A stretch of 64,000 nucleotides of DNA from Megalobrama amblycephala. Its lineage: Eukaryota; Chordata; Actinopteri; Cypriniformes; Xenocyprididae. Shown here in pieces: positions 1-11,013 of this stretch; positions within the stretch are counted from its first letter, which is position 1, and each line of letters opens with the position of its first letter. The notes under the pieces were generated by a model. It was not told the origin of the DNA. It made no database searches and saw nothing but the letters and a program-made list of their open reading frames with translations. The translations under genes were made by a program, and so were the position numbers. The stretch covers positions 24,457,142-24,521,141 of the forward strand of contig NC_063054.1 of the NCBI RefSeq assembly GCF_018812025.1, given 5' to 3'.

Positions 1-376
1 GATGGTTAACTTTGACCTTCCTACTGACAGTCACACAGATGTTTGTCTGCCTTTCTGTCCTCTGTAGATTTATAAGCCAAAGCAATTCAAAGAGAAATAC
101 AGTGATTAGATCTGTGTTGCAATAGTAACATGCCCCCTGGCTCTGACTTTGCTGAACAGTGGAGCAAGACAACAATATTGTATACTGAAAATAGCCAGAT
201 TTCCAAATTTACGGCGTGTGCTACAGTATATCAGTATCAGGCTACGAACAATTCCTCACATCAGAAACAATGTGAAGCTATTCCCAGGCAACGTGCAGTC
301 CCAGTTGCAGTCTTCAATAGTGTAGCATTTAAAATATGTTATATACAATAATAAAATAAATAAGAGCAGTAGGAAA
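1..376. other. intron sequence after exon s, nothing recognised
   Basis: AT-rich stretch downstream of exon s in gene orientation. No exon matching the next tomosyn segment (LPSLRPLLDVYYLPL-type) was seen, and no repeat end. Confidence 0.5.
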
Positions 377-535
377 TTAGCATATTAGAATGATTTCTGA
401 AGGATCATGTGACACTGAAGACTGGAATAACTGTTGCTGAAATTTCAGCTTTGCCATCACTGGAATAAATTACATTTTAAAATATAATTAAAATAGAAAA
501 GTTATGTTTTAATTGTAATAATATTTCAATATATA
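377..535. repeat. partial ACTACC-family repeat
   Basis: Contains the family core (attagaatgatttctgaagg, then atcatgtgacactgaagact). The same core recurs at about 12520, 21390 and 61555, and as its reverse complement at about 2900 and 30480. Both ends are missing here. Confidence 0.7.
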
Positions 536-691
536 TAAATATCAATATATAATATAATATATCTCTGTTTGCACAATTTAATCATGGTGGATCAATAGAT
601 TTTTACGTATTCACACATCCCAACGCACAGTCCCAAATTAATGCATTTAAATATTCTCATCTGTCTTATGTTGAAGGGCATCTTCTCTCAC

Positions 692-1061
692 CTGAGGGTC
701 ATTATGTGTCCGTTGGCACAGAAGCAGGCCACACAAATGCCAGTGTTCATCTGTACCACATCTGCCCGCAGCACAAAAGATGTTTCGGTGATGTTGTGTT
801 TGAATACGCAGGTCTGAGAGGGTAGGGCTATGACTTTGGCCTGTTTCTCAGAGCACACCACGGCATACTGGTTTTCATTCAGTTCCTGGGATGTGGATGG
901 GGATACAGACACCGGCCGTCTCTTACGGACCTTGTCCCGCTCCTCTCCATTGGCTGGAGCGTTGGGTTCATACCATGGCTCAAAAGCAGAGGGGAGGAGA
1001 GACCCTGTAGAATCTAAGAAGGCCATCCGGAGGACGCTACCCTTCAACCTGTTAAGAGTGC
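692..1061 (-). CDS. stxbp5: stxbp5 exon s: second propeller, RRPVSVSPSTSQELNENQYA
   Basis: The last exon in the window, 370 bases, residues 704-827. It reads GTLNRLKGSVLRMAFLDSTG, then RRPVSVSPSTSQELNENQYA, VVCSEKQAKVIALPSQTCVF, and ends CFCANGHIMTL(R). The acceptor is CTCTACGCAG|GC and the donor is CTCAG|GTGAGAG. An ATG-initiated frame that starts upstream at 1119 is only intron read-through. Remaining exons, including the R-SNARE, lie before position 1. Confidence 0.95.
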
Positions 1062-1101
1062 CTGCGTAGAGAAGATGCGGTGTCAGAGTAAAGAGCAAAG
1101 T

Positions 1102-1886
1102 AGCCCAAGCTTTACTCACTCTAAAGCCATCCTAGGTGTATATGACTTTCTTCTTTCTGATAAATATAACTGGAGATATTTTAATAAATATCCTGACGCA
1201 TCCAAGCTTTATAATGGCAGTGAACAGGGGTCATGAGTATGAGCTGAAGAAAGTGCTTCCATCCACATCCATCCATCATAAACATGCTCCGGGGGGTTAA
1301 TAAAAGCCTTCTAAAGCGAAGTGATGCATTTGTGTAAAATAATATCCATATTTAACAAGTTATGAAGTAAAATATCTAGCTTCCGCCAGAGCGCCTTCCG
1401 TATTCAATGTATGAAGAAAGTGTAAAACTCTCGTAGTTCAAAACGCTTACTCTACGTCCTACGCCTTCCCTATTCAACTTAAGGAAAAAGCTTAACTGAC
1501 GCGATGCCAACTTTTCACTTTCTTCATAACTTGAATACGGATGGTGGTCTGGCGGAAGCTTGATATTTTACTTCATAACTTGTTAAATATGGATATTATT
1601 TTACACAAACGCATCGCTTCGCTTCAGAAGGCCTTTATTAACCCCCTGGAGCCGTGTGGAATATGTTTATGATGGATGGATGTGAATGGAAGCACTTTCT
1701 TCAGCTCATACTTGTGACCCCTGTTCACTGCCATTATAAAGCTCGGATGCATCAGGATATTTATTAAAATATCTTTTGAAAAAGATTGTGTTCATCAGAA
1801 AGAAGAAAGTCATATACACCTAGGATGGCTTGAAGGGGAGTAAAGCTTGGGCTAATTTTCATTTGAAAGTGAACTATTCTTTTAAA
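1102..1886. mobile_element. fold-back MITE filling the exon r-s intron
   Basis: Left arm about 1102-1422 and right arm about 1516-1853 are inverted copies. They share agcccaagctttactc at the outer end and the ccatcctaggtgtatatgac block, and are roughly 90% identical by eye over about 330 bp. A 93-base loop separates them. The right end continues with aattttcatttgaaagtgaa and ttcttttaaa, a decayed form of the TTAAAGGGATAGTTCACCC-type terminus. The matching left terminus is missing. The element takes up about 785 of the 845 bases of the intron. Confidence 0.85.
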
Positions 1887-1906
1887 TCTCAAATATGCTG
1901 ACTTAC

Positions 1907-2146
1907 CACAAGGGGAGACAATGACTGGCTGCAGAAGCCTCTGCTCTCCAGCAGGGGGCATGTTGAGGGAGATGGCCAAGACTGTGCCCAAGGACGTGCC
2001 AACCCACAGACTAGGTGTAAGCCCGCCATCTGCTTTGCGTGTGTACGTCTCACAGAAATAGAAAGATGTGATGGCCTCTCGTGATTCCTTGTCAATACTG
2101 GTCACGCTGGAGCTCCGCGAGCGGCTGAAGGAGTTGTCCCTGTTGT
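1907..2146 (-). CDS. stxbp5: stxbp5 exon r: FSRSRSSSVTSIDKESREAI and second-propeller blade
   Basis: A 240-base exon, residues 624-704. It reads DNRDNSFSRSRSSSVTSIDK, then a WD40 blade including CETYTRKADGGLTPSLWVGT and SLGTVLAISLNMPPAGEQRL, and ends LQPVIVSPC. The Arg/Ser-rich stretch is a plausible phosphorylation target. The acceptor is ATACCCCTAG|AC and the donor is TGTG|GTAAGT. The fold-back element filling the next intron ends about 20 nt past this donor. Confidence 0.95.
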
Positions 2147-2430
2147 CTAGGGGTATGGAACCCCGTGGGGGACATACAGAGAGTAGGACAGTAGGGAGAA
2201 AAACACAGAAAGGTAAAGCCCCCACTCCAAGACAACAACCGACAGATTAACATCATTACTTTTCTCCATACCCGTATAACAAAACAGCCTCTTGAACAGA
2301 AATTAAGTTTCCCTTTGTGATGTGGTTTAAGCAAGTTAAAACATACAACATCCTTCACTGGTGAGAAAATGACCTTTGATGTGGGAAATGAGGCAGTCTC
2401 TCCAGTGTGATGGAGACAAATGGTATTCCC
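2147..2430. other. intron sequence upstream of exon r, nothing recognised
   Basis: Between exon r and the first repeat remnant of the q-r intron. No feature was seen apart from the acceptor of exon r. Confidence 0.5.
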
Positions 2431-2625
2431 AAGATTGGGATGACCAGATGCCCTATTTTCCTGGAACACTTGCATATTTTAGACCCTTTTACCCAACCTC
2501 ATTTATTTGAAAATTGGCCCTACAAAAACATCTCCTAAAATAAACCCACATGCGGACATGTTAAAGGGCTCTGCAAATGGGACTATTCTGGGAAAAACTT
2601 GACGTCTGGTCACCCTATCCAAGAT
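2431..2625. mobile_element. hAT-like remnant (GGTGACCAGACGTC termini)
   Basis: The left end reads gggatgaccagatgccctat and the right end, reverse-complemented, reads ggatagggtgaccagacgtc. They form imperfect terminal inverted repeats of a short non-autonomous element type widespread in vertebrates. No clear target-site duplication. Confidence 0.5.
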
Positions 2626-2743
2626 GTGTTCAGTCTGGAAATTATAACAAAATATAAATAAATAAAAATAATGGAAGCATGTAACAGAGAAAGAAAATGT
2701 TGTTTACATGACTATATTATATGTTCCCTATTTAAAACCTAAA

Positions 2744-3060
2744 CTACCGTTCAAAATCTGGGGTCTGTATAAGATTTTGTAATGTTTTTCAAAGAAGTCT
2801 CTTATGCTCACCATGGCTGCATTTATTTGATCAAATATACAGTAAAATAACTGTTTTCTATTTGAATATATTTAAAAATGTGATTTATTCCTGCAATGGC
2901 AGTAATTACTCCAGTCTTCAGTGTCACATGATCCTTTAGAAATCTAAATAGGCTGATCTGGTGCTCAGGAAACATTTATTAAACATTTATGCATCTTTGC
3001 TGAATAAAAGTATTGATTTCTTTAAAAAAGTACTCACCCCAACTTTTTGAACGGCAGTGT
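2744..3060. repeat. ACTACC-family repeat, complete copy
   Basis: Begins actaccgttcaaaatctggg and ends actttttgaacggcagtgt, so its termini are inverted copies of each other. The inside carries the shared blocks ggctgcatttatttgatcaa and tgctgaataaaagtattgat. Probably a non-autonomous DNA transposon; superfamily not decided. Confidence 0.75.
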
Positions 3061-3701
3061 TTATATAAAGCTTTTCTATTTAAAAGAGATACCTGACATC
3101 CGATAGTTTAATTGTACAACTTTTCTCATATACAGTAATGATATGTGTGGGGGGAAAAAAGATCTTTACATCAACCTACACATTTGATTTCCATTTCAAA
3201 TCAGCCGATTCCAGAAAGTACTCCTTGAGGGAATTCCCTTTAAAAAAAAAAAAAACTCCTGCTGGAAACTGATGACAGAACTTTTTTGATACTGAATTAA
3301 ATAGCAGCAAATGCTGAACTGGCAAATGCTGACATGTGTTATTCAGTATACGAGTTAGGAAGACTGACAGAGAAGCCTGGCTACATAAAAAGTAAAGCTG
3401 TTTTGGCTGTGCTTATGTGTACCATTTATGGAGACCCTCACAAGCCTTTTGATAAACCAATACAGTCATCGGATATATGTCAGACCCAAGAATCAAGACA
3501 TAAGATTAGAGTCAGAATGTAAGAAATTCAGTATATACAGAACTCTGAAAGTGCAGGAATTCTGACACAACCTAGTCTTTGGCTAACTGACATATGAGAT
3601 GTTCAAATCAAGTGAGCATGTGGACCCTTCAGATTCTGATAATGTGCTGATGGACTCCACATTCAAAAGCTGTGTAGCATGAACACAAAGTCAAGGCTTA
3701 C

Positions 3702-3752
3702 CCAAGTCTGGCTTTAGCTCAGTAGGCAAGCTTAATTTCCGTGACATCTTTG
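3702..3752 (-). CDS. stxbp5: stxbp5 exon q: linker micro-exon AKMSRKLSLPTELKPDL
   Basis: A 51-base exon, residues 607-624, coding (A)KMSRKLSLPTELKPDL. The acceptor is TTTTTTCCAG|CA and the donor is TTGG|GTAAGC. Its leading CA joins the G of exon p in frame, so p-q splicing is legal. In mammals another segment containing FIEKVKTKSRKFSKMV usually precedes this one; I could not find it here. Confidence 0.88.
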
Positions 3753-4369
3753 CTGGAAAAAAGAGAACACCTCTCTTTACAAACACATTGAAGCCTCAGT
3801 AAAAGCCATGCAATGCTAGAACTAGTTGTGCTCCAGAAAACACCAGACAACATAGCTAAAGGGTTTTTTTAATCATCCTGAGGGACACAGATGCTTCAAA
3901 CAGGACAAAGGAGACACTGCAATATTTTTCAGCGAGTCAGAGACAAACTGCATAATGCTGCATGCTGGACAAACAGTACTGGGATGTAAATGGGCATAAT
4001 TTGGCCACAGAAAGCCCTGAAAGGAAAAGAATTAACATTATAACAGACAAAACAATCATTCTCAGCACCCCATGCCACAATCATGCACCACACAGGAAAA
4101 TACAGACTGGACATTAAGGCTTATATGGATGATTTAGTACATTTTGTATAATTTGTATACCCTTGCCACACATTTTTCGCCGGCATATTTCTACAGTAGC
4201 CCTAAACGGACAAACGGAGCACATATGCTTGACTGGCTACTCTCTGCTGTCTGAGACAATGACATCTTTGTCCTGTGTTGGACACCGTAGCTTCGCTATA
4301 TTGCACTTTGCAAGCTCACCGCTAAATGCCACTAAAATTTACACACTGCACCTAATAATTGTAATTTCA
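3753..4369. other. intron sequence, nothing recognised (with 3061-3701)
   Basis: The stretches on both sides of exon q (3061-3701 and 3753-4369) hold only short poly-A and poly-T runs. I searched here for the missing linker exon and did not find it. Confidence 0.5.
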
Positions 4370-4779
4370 TTAAAGGGAAAGTTCACCCAAAAATGAAAAT
4401 TACCCCATAATTTATTCACCCTCAAGCCATCCTAGGTGTATAGGACTTTCTTCTTTCAGCCAAACACAATCAGAGTTATATTAAAAATATCCTGGCTTTT
4501 CCAAGCTTTAAAATGGGAGTGATTGGAGGATGAGATTTTGAAGCCCAAAAAATCCATACTATTACTCCAATGCGGCTTACGGGGGGTTAACAAAATCTCA
4601 TACTCCAATCACTCCCATTATAAAGCTTGGAAAAGCTTTGAAGCTTGGAAGAGCCAGGATATTTTTAATATAACTCTGATTGTGTTTGTCTGAAAGAATA
4701 AAGTCATATACACCTAGGATGATTTGAGGGTGAGTAAATTATGGGTTAGTTTTAATTTTTGGGTGAACTATCCCTTTAA
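4370..4779. mobile_element. TTAAAGG fold-back MITE
   Basis: Left end ttaaagggaaagttcaccca and right end gggtgaactatccctttaa are inverted repeats. The arms continue inwards (gccatcctaggtgtatagga and its complement) to a centre near 4575. TTAA at both outer edges suggests a TTAA target duplication. Related by sequence to the fold-back at 1102-1886. Confidence 0.85.
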
Positions 4780-4901
4780 ATGCATTAAATGTAACAAGTT
4801 ATAATGCTAAATCTAAAGTTTTCATTATATTTCATTTAAGTTTTCATAACCCTTACCACTGAACATCCAATTTCACAAAATTTTGTTAAATTAAGCTTAA
4901 A

Positions 4902-4945
4902 ATAAGATATGACTATATATATATATATATATAGTCATATCTTAT
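4902..4945. repeat. perfect 44-bp AT-rich palindrome
   Basis: Arms ataagatatgac and gtcatatcttat flank an uninterrupted (TA)n core. This could form a cruciform. It probably expanded from a TA microsatellite. Confidence 0.8.
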
Positions 4946-5037
4946 ATATTAAAGATGTTAAGATATTTTCAGTGGGACATAATTTTTACAGTGTAATGAG
5001 CTCAGCATTCAACAAAAAAAAAAAAAAAACAACAAAA

Positions 5038-6879
5038 CAAAAACTGGCTTCACAGCTTGTCTATGTAAGAACATCTAAGGAAATCTAAATGATAAATTAC
5101 CCAAAACTGTATATTATGTTTCCTAATAGTACTCCAGTGAATCCAGTGAAGCGAATACCAAGGCTGGTTCCAATCCATCAAAATAAATGTGTATTTTTCT
5201 AATTCCCATCCTCACTATCCTGTGCTGAGACGTACGGACATAAAGAGACAGGAAGTACAGGAAGACAACAAATTGAAAACCTTCATTCCTACAGACAGAC
5301 AATCATAGGACATCCACCGGTGTGGCGAAAGAGAAACGCCTCAAGCAAATCACCACAAGCACATGTCACCATGTTACATGCGTGCTACATGAACGTAGCA
5401 TGCAGTGGGAATTTCCATCGGGGTTATTCAAGTAGCTGTGTTCTTGGTGACAGACATGTTCTCTGTTTTGTTCATACATAGAGACAGAGACAGTGTGGTT
5501 GAACAAAACCAGTGGAACCTCTTCTACACCGTCCTCCAACCTTACCTCCTCTCCCTCCTCCATTGTAGAATTGCTGATGGTTTGACATCAAGACTTTTTG
5601 GGAGGAAGTAAAGCATATGAGCAGTTAGAGATATTTTTACGCTTTCTGGGAGTAACATACAGCGCAGGAGTGTCATAATGTGAAAGATTATGTATCGACT
5701 TGTTTGTTATGTGTTTGGTTTGGATTTCTGTAGCAGTCACAATCATTTGTTCTTTATCTGCCCATGTCGAGGTGTTACAGCAAGTGTATGCTGCTATTTG
5801 CACAATGATTACAGGGACCTTCTTTCAATATTTGATCAAACCACTCGCTGAGAGAACAGCTGCAGAGGTCTGTGCTCTAACTGAAGTTTAAGTCATTTTA
5901 GAGATACATTCTCATTCTGTTCTGACCTTTCGGAGCAAATCTTATCTCTATTTTGAGATCTGCCCCGGTCTCCGAGTGTGAATGTCACGCTCTTTCTAAG
6001 AAGGAGGTTTTTAGGTTGTCTTCAGCTTATCACGCCACCTTCAGCTGTGCTAAATGAACTAAAAAAGAGAATGCAAATGCTTTAAAATTATCACCTTGAA
6101 TCTTTCTGCATTTTACATTTGCATGTTATCCACAAAAAAACAATGCTAATTTGAATAATGATGGCAAAATAATGTCCTTTTTCCCACCCCAGAGGAAGAC
6201 GTGATCTTATCGCAAAGGTTAAGAATCTGGAAAAAAAAACTCTCCCTGGGAAAGTGTTATTTGCATAGCATGAATCTAAAACATGACAAAAAGTTCATGG
6301 TTAAACCTCTATGTGACACATTTCCGATGAAATATTTGGTTAAAAAAATCAGTGACAGTATCTGAAAGCAATCAATACCTCATTAACTGCAGTCTAAAAG
6401 CACTCTCAACTAAGAGTGCTGTGTTTTACAGTGCATTTACAAGCTTTGGTTGTCTAGTAAATTTAGATTTAATGTGTCCTTTCCGCCCACAAAAACAGCC
6501 CTGACTTAGTCGGAGTCTAAGCAGCTGCTACATTTTCAATTCTTTTGCACATATCATTTCAAAAACCACTTCCTAACAATTCATCCAGTGTGGTCAGCAC
6601 CAGTCTGTATGAATGCTGTGGACGTTTATTTTAGCAAACGCTTTGATGAAAAGACAGTACCTTTCAGTCTTGCTGAAGGGCACAATGGTGCCCCTTCAGG
6701 GCTTTGAACATTCAACTTGTTTCTAGCCCAGAAGGTTAACCGCTAATCTCCCAGCAGGCATGAGCACCTTGTCACAATGTCAGTCACCATTACCATTCAT
6801 CACTCCGTCAGCCATCATCAGTCATTTGGGACCTTTGTGAACTTTTGTTCTCCTATGATGTTTCATAAGGTGTGCCATG
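5038..6879. other. 1.8-kb intron stretch, nothing recognised
   Basis: Follows a poly-A run at 5012-5031. Short frames exist but none resembles a tomosyn exon. A segment near 6690-6760 (ttctagcccagaaggttaac) vaguely resembles SINE-derived sequence in fish genomes but is too degraded to call. Confidence 0.4.
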
Positions 6880-8208
6880 TTAAAGGGATAGTTCACCCGA
6901 AAATGAAAATTCTGTTATCACTGGGGACTTTCGCACCTAATAGTTCTAGGAACTCAGTTACAGGAACTAGCCACTAGGATAGTGGCTAGGCTAGGAACTA
7001 ATTTCTCCCCCGGGCCATGTTCCCGGTTGCATTCGCACCGGGAATAGGAACTGTGAAGTAGCCGACAGCGGTGTCTTTAAGCGCGGCATTTACAAACGCT
7101 AAAACCCGGTGGATGGAAGACAGCGTGATCGGAGCTGTGTTTGTTGTGTGTCGTGGGTTTCGTGATAACGGAGATGGAATGTAAGTGCATAATTTACGTG
7201 ACTGAAAGAGCAAAAATTGGGGCTAAGAGACGGAATCTCCTATGACAACTTTCAGTATTACATATCATCGAGGCGGAGAAAAGAACAACCCTGCAGACAA
7301 CAGGTAAATGCCATTATTACACAGCTTTTTAAAAATGCCGGGTGCCAGTGTTTGACATGCGTTTGATTAATCAATGTACACTTACATCACTGATAGTTCC
7401 TATAGTGCTGGTTTAGACCCTACTCTGAAGTAGGAGCTAATTTAGTTTCCCCAAAAGGACTTCCTAGAACTAAAATTGCTCCTAGTTCCTGTGGTGCGAA
7501 CACGGCAAAATCTGGGTTGTTCAGCCAATATTTCTAGGAACTATGAAAAGGTTCCTCTGGTGCGAAAGCCCCTATTTACTCACCCACAAGTAGTTCCAAA
7601 CCTTTATGAATTTATTTCTGTCAGGATCACTATCGTCAAAGATGACTGGCAGTTAGTATACAGTTTGGATTCGCGGTATGGTTCTGTTCTGGGAAAAAAC
7701 TCCCTGCCCATCCATGCAGCCTATCATGGATAAGAGCAGCGATAACCCCCCTTAGGGTAAACAGAACCAAACCAAGTATTGCAAAATTATTAATTTCCTT
7801 AATGACAATAATTAATGTAACATAATTGAAGAAATGAGTTTGAGCAAAAGAAATATCAGAAGGTCAAGTCCTGACTGGACGAAGGAGGAGCTGGGGACGG
7901 AGGAGGGTAATTAGCTCCTGAGCAATGCGATAAAGCTGCTGATAATACTGAATGGACCGTATACACACGAATGTGGTGATGGGCATCGTATTCCTATAGG
8001 TCAATGTGAATCAGCTGAGGAAGATATTTGGAAAAATGTCAGTAACCAAACAGATCTCACCCCCCATTGACTACCACAGTATTTATTTTTCCTACTATGG
8101 TAGTAAATGGGGGGCGAGATCTGTTTGATTACTGACATTTTTCCAAATATCTTCCTTTGTGTTCAGCAGAACAAATAAATTCATACAGGTTTGGAACTAC
8201 TTGAGGCT
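6880..8208. mobile_element. TTAAAGG fold-back MITE, interrupted
   Basis: The left end ttaaagggatagttcacccg at 6880 is cut at about 6922 by another element and resumes at 7573 (tttactcacccacaagtagt). The arm tagttccaaacctttatgaa pairs with ttcatacaggtttggaacta near 8182-8201. The centre holds a long inverted repeat (8019-8083 against 8092-8155). The expected right terminus after 8208 is lost. Confidence 0.7.
6923..7572. mobile_element. MITE with GGGG(A/C)TTTCGCACC termini, nested insertion
   Basis: The left end ggggactttcgcacctaata and the right end ggtgcgaaagcccc are inverted repeats. The subterminal segments (gttctaggaactcagttaca; tttctaggaactatgaaaag) are also related. It interrupts the fold-back element at 6880-8208. 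A second, truncated and inverted copy lies at about 43822-44452. Internal sequence is not recognisably coding. Confidence 0.75.
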
Positions 8209-8541
8209 AGCAGAGGCTAGTCTAATGCTGAGATAATAACAAAATAAAAGCACACTTGTGTAGTGTATACTTGATATTTGGTGTAGAGTTGCTTACGTAG
8301 TAATGAATCACCCAAGAATCATTATGTACTCACCCTCATGTTGTTTAATCAAAAAGAACAACTAGAGAACCAGATCAGTCTGTAAACAAAATTCAGACTG
8401 GTAAATTTGATCAACTGATTAATTGAAAAAATGTGACTCAACAGAACAACTGATCTGGTGCTCAAATAATTCTTTGCTCTTGAACTCATGAAGAGATGCC
8501 AATATTTTCAATTATTTCACAAAAAACTATCATTATTATTC
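8209..8541. mobile_element. remnant of a second TTAAAGG element, left part
   Basis: Contains gtactcaccctcatgttgtt, an internal block of TTAAAGG elements, without its terminus. The matching right part (acaacatgacaatgattaat, then agggtgaattatcccttta) is at about 8875-8977, beyond the nested repeat at 8542-8874. Confidence 0.5.
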
Positions 8542-8874
8542 ATTACCATTCAAAAGTTTGGGATCAGTAAGATTTCATATGAATCATAATCAAAAATACT
8601 GTAAAACAGCAGTCACATGATCATTCTATGGCTATGCTGATCTGGTGCTCAAATAATTCTGTTGTCAATGTTGAAAACAGTTGTGCTGCTTAATATTTCC
8701 ATGGAAACTTTTTAGGATACTTTGATGAACAGACAGTTCAAAAGAACAGCATTAAAAAAGAAGAAATCTTTTATAACAATGTAAAAGTCTTTACTGTCAC
8801 TTCTGATCAATTTCATGCATCCCTGCTGAATAAAAGTAATTCATTCTGACTCCAAACTTTTGACAGGTGGTGTA
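8542..8874. repeat. ACTACC-family repeat copy
   Basis: Starts attaccattcaaaagtttgg and ends actccaaacttttgacaggt, inverted to each other. The core blocks match the copy at 2744-3060. It splits a TTAAAGG element remnant whose right end is near 8977. Confidence 0.7.
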
Positions 8875-9130
8875 CAGTTGTAGTTCTTTTCCAGAAGAAA
8901 GAAAGTCATTAAGGGTTTGGAACAACATGACAATGATTAATGACAGAATTCTCAAATTTAGGGTGAATTATCCCTTTAGTCCTGAACAAAGGAATCGATT
9001 GAAACCCTAAAACGCTCCCCCTGTGGAGCTCATAACATTTGGCTTTCAGCAGACTCAAGTGTCAGAACTGATCAGTATGATGGTGATAGTGGGCGGTATG
9101 GATTGTGTCATGCTCTGAGGGACGTTTTAC

Positions 9131-9193
9131 CTGAGGTGGGGGATTTGCAGCGATCCTCCGAGGTGGCTGAGCCTTCGTTAATGTCACAAAGCC
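9131..9193 (-). CDS. stxbp5: stxbp5 exon p: hypervariable linker, LCDINEGSATSEDRCKSPTS
   Basis: A 63-base exon, residues 586-607. Its twenty full codons are LCDINEGSATSEDRCKSPTS. The acceptor follows a strong pyrimidine tract (CTCTTTCTCTCTACAG) and the donor is TCAG|GTAAAA. It corresponds to the GLCDISEG...EDRCKSPTS stretch of the mammalian linker. Known of the family: this is the region of alternative splicing that gives the b-, m- and s-tomosyn isoforms. Confidence 0.92.
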
Positions 9194-9662
9194 CTGTAGA
9201 GAGAAAGAGAAACATGAGTGCCACACGATGGACTATGTGAAATGTGTGCTGGTACCTGTTCTTTATGTGAAAAAATTGTCTAAGATATATTTTAATGGGT
9301 AGTACAATTGACATATACAACCATAGTATGAGGTGCAGTGTGTAGCCCTTGCTCTGATCTTGGAGTTGAGAGGCAGATGGGCAGACAGGAGCTGAACCCA
9401 GCTGCTCTGATCAGCACTCTCCCTGTGCGCATATCCGACAGATCCCAGCCCCCCGCTAAATATCACTCATTACCCCCGACACAAACACACACGCACACCG
9501 GATAATCTAACAACCAGTCTATTGCCAAGTCCCAGCAATCATCTCTTTCTTACTATCATGTGTTTTGCTGCAATTGTGCATTCCACCAGCAGGGGTCACA
9601 TTGCTGTATCCCTCTCAGTGCACTGCTGCATTTCCTGCCAATGGTGTGTTTATATATATATA
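9194..9662. other. intron sequence, nothing recognised
   Basis: Between exon p and the hAT element. Only a short CA tract near 9481-9500. No exon or repeat end seen. Confidence 0.5.
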
Positions 9663-9800
9663 CAGGCTTGGGAGGGTTACTTTAAAAATGTATTCTGTTA
9701 CAGTTACAAATTAATTCATAAAAAAAGTATTCAGTAATGTAATCCAAGTACCACAATATGAAAGTAATGTAATCTGATTACTTTTGGATTGCTTCAAGGT

Positions 9801-9861
<61 letters not shown>

Positions 9862-10797
9862 TATATATTGTCAATATATATTGTCATGTCAACTTTTCTA
9901 TAAACAAATTTTATTTTTAAATGTAATTTTAATTATTTCTTCTCAATTTCTGCAATTTTTTTAATGTTACACCTTCCATACTTTTGAATGGGTCTCAACA
10001 ATAAAAATATTTTAAAAATCTGATAAATTATCTGTTGCAATATTATTATATTATTGTTGTTTAGAGCTTAAAAATATAAAAGTCACATCAGATCATAAAC
10101 AAACTGAACAAGCTTGGATCAAACATTTCTGTTTATGTTTGTTCTGCTTTAATTTTAATGTTTAGCATTTTGGTTACTTTTAAAACATATTAAAACTAAG
10201 CAATCATGTCTCATTTCCACAACTTAGGAATGCACAGCCCTGAATATACAGTATATATGTAAAGGGCTATTCAGACATCTAGTGGCTACAGTATGGTATT
10301 ACAGATTATTTTTTTGTCCTTTGATAAAGAAAGTGTTTTCGTAGCTGGAAGGCAGAGTTTGCACTGTACAACCACGTTGGTTGCATTTTCTTCTTTGAAA
10401 ACAAAATAGCAGTGAAATTTCCATGAATTGAATTTTTTTTTCCCCACGGGCAGCATCTTTCAAATAGCAGCAGTGATTCAATCTGCGTCTGAGGAGACTG
10501 TAGACGGGTGTTATTTGCGCATGCACCAGCGGGTGGCTCATGTGAGTCAGCACTGGCAACAGTACCAGGAAATACTGTATAATCAAGCAGCGTTTAATAT
10601 GTGTTATTATGGCAAAATAATGATTTAGTTTTAAATGAAACTATTGTAATCCTGATAGTATCCTCCCTTTTTTCAAAATGTAACTGTAATCTGATTACTA
10701 CATTTTTTTGACATAACTGTAACGAATTACAGTTACTGGATTTTTGTATCCTGATTACGTAACGCCGTTACATGTATTCCGTTACTCCCCAACCCTG
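9663..10797. mobile_element. hAT element, non-autonomous, 8-bp TSD tatatata
   Basis: The left end caggcttgggagggttactt and the right end ttactccccaaccctg are inverted repeats. Subterminal sequence related to gtaactgtaatctgattact recurs on both sides. The flanks are tatatata at 9655-9662 and 10798-10805. These are an 8-bp duplication as expected of hAT elements, though in TA-rich DNA. No transposase frame is visible. A TA microsatellite sits inside at about 9813-9872. The right end is 65 nt from the exon o donor. Confidence 0.85.
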
Positions 10798-10861
10798 TAT
10801 ATATATGACTATGTGCTCTGTCTATTATGGATGAAAACCCATGTCTGTGTGCATATCAGAC

Positions 10862-11013
10862 CTCCAGAAGGTTGTCGGCTCTTGCGGGGAGAACGCAGTT
10901 GTCTCTGGTATGGGTCATTAGATCCGTACAATTCCATAGTTCCCAGATTCAACAGAACAGTCTTCTGTAAGTAATCCACTACTGCCAGACCGTTGCTATT
11001 GCCAAACACCACC
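10862..11013 (-). CDS. stxbp5: stxbp5 exon o: VVFGNSNGLAVVDYLQKTVL, linker start
   Basis: Residues 535-586. A WD40 strand (VVFGNSNGLAVVDYLQKTVL) leads into NLGTMELYGSNDPYQRQLRS and PRKSRQPSG, the start of the hypervariable linker. The acceptor is GTGTCATAG|G. The donor GGAG|GTCTGATA departs from consensus: +3 is C, and +4 to +6 read TGA instead of AGT. The right end of a hAT element lies about 65 nt beyond the donor. Confidence 0.94.

Noticed and set aside
688..1119. A 143-codon frame starting MSKAWATLLFT
   Set aside because: Only the part from the acceptor at 1061 onwards is stxbp5 exon s. The N-terminal 20 codons are intron and transposon arm, so this ATG is not a gene start.
5366..5563. 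Frame MEEGEEVRLEDGVEEVP as a possible missing tomosyn linker exon
   Set aside because: Does not resemble the FIEKVKTKSRKFSKMV segment. GGTAAGG is present but no matching acceptor and phase.
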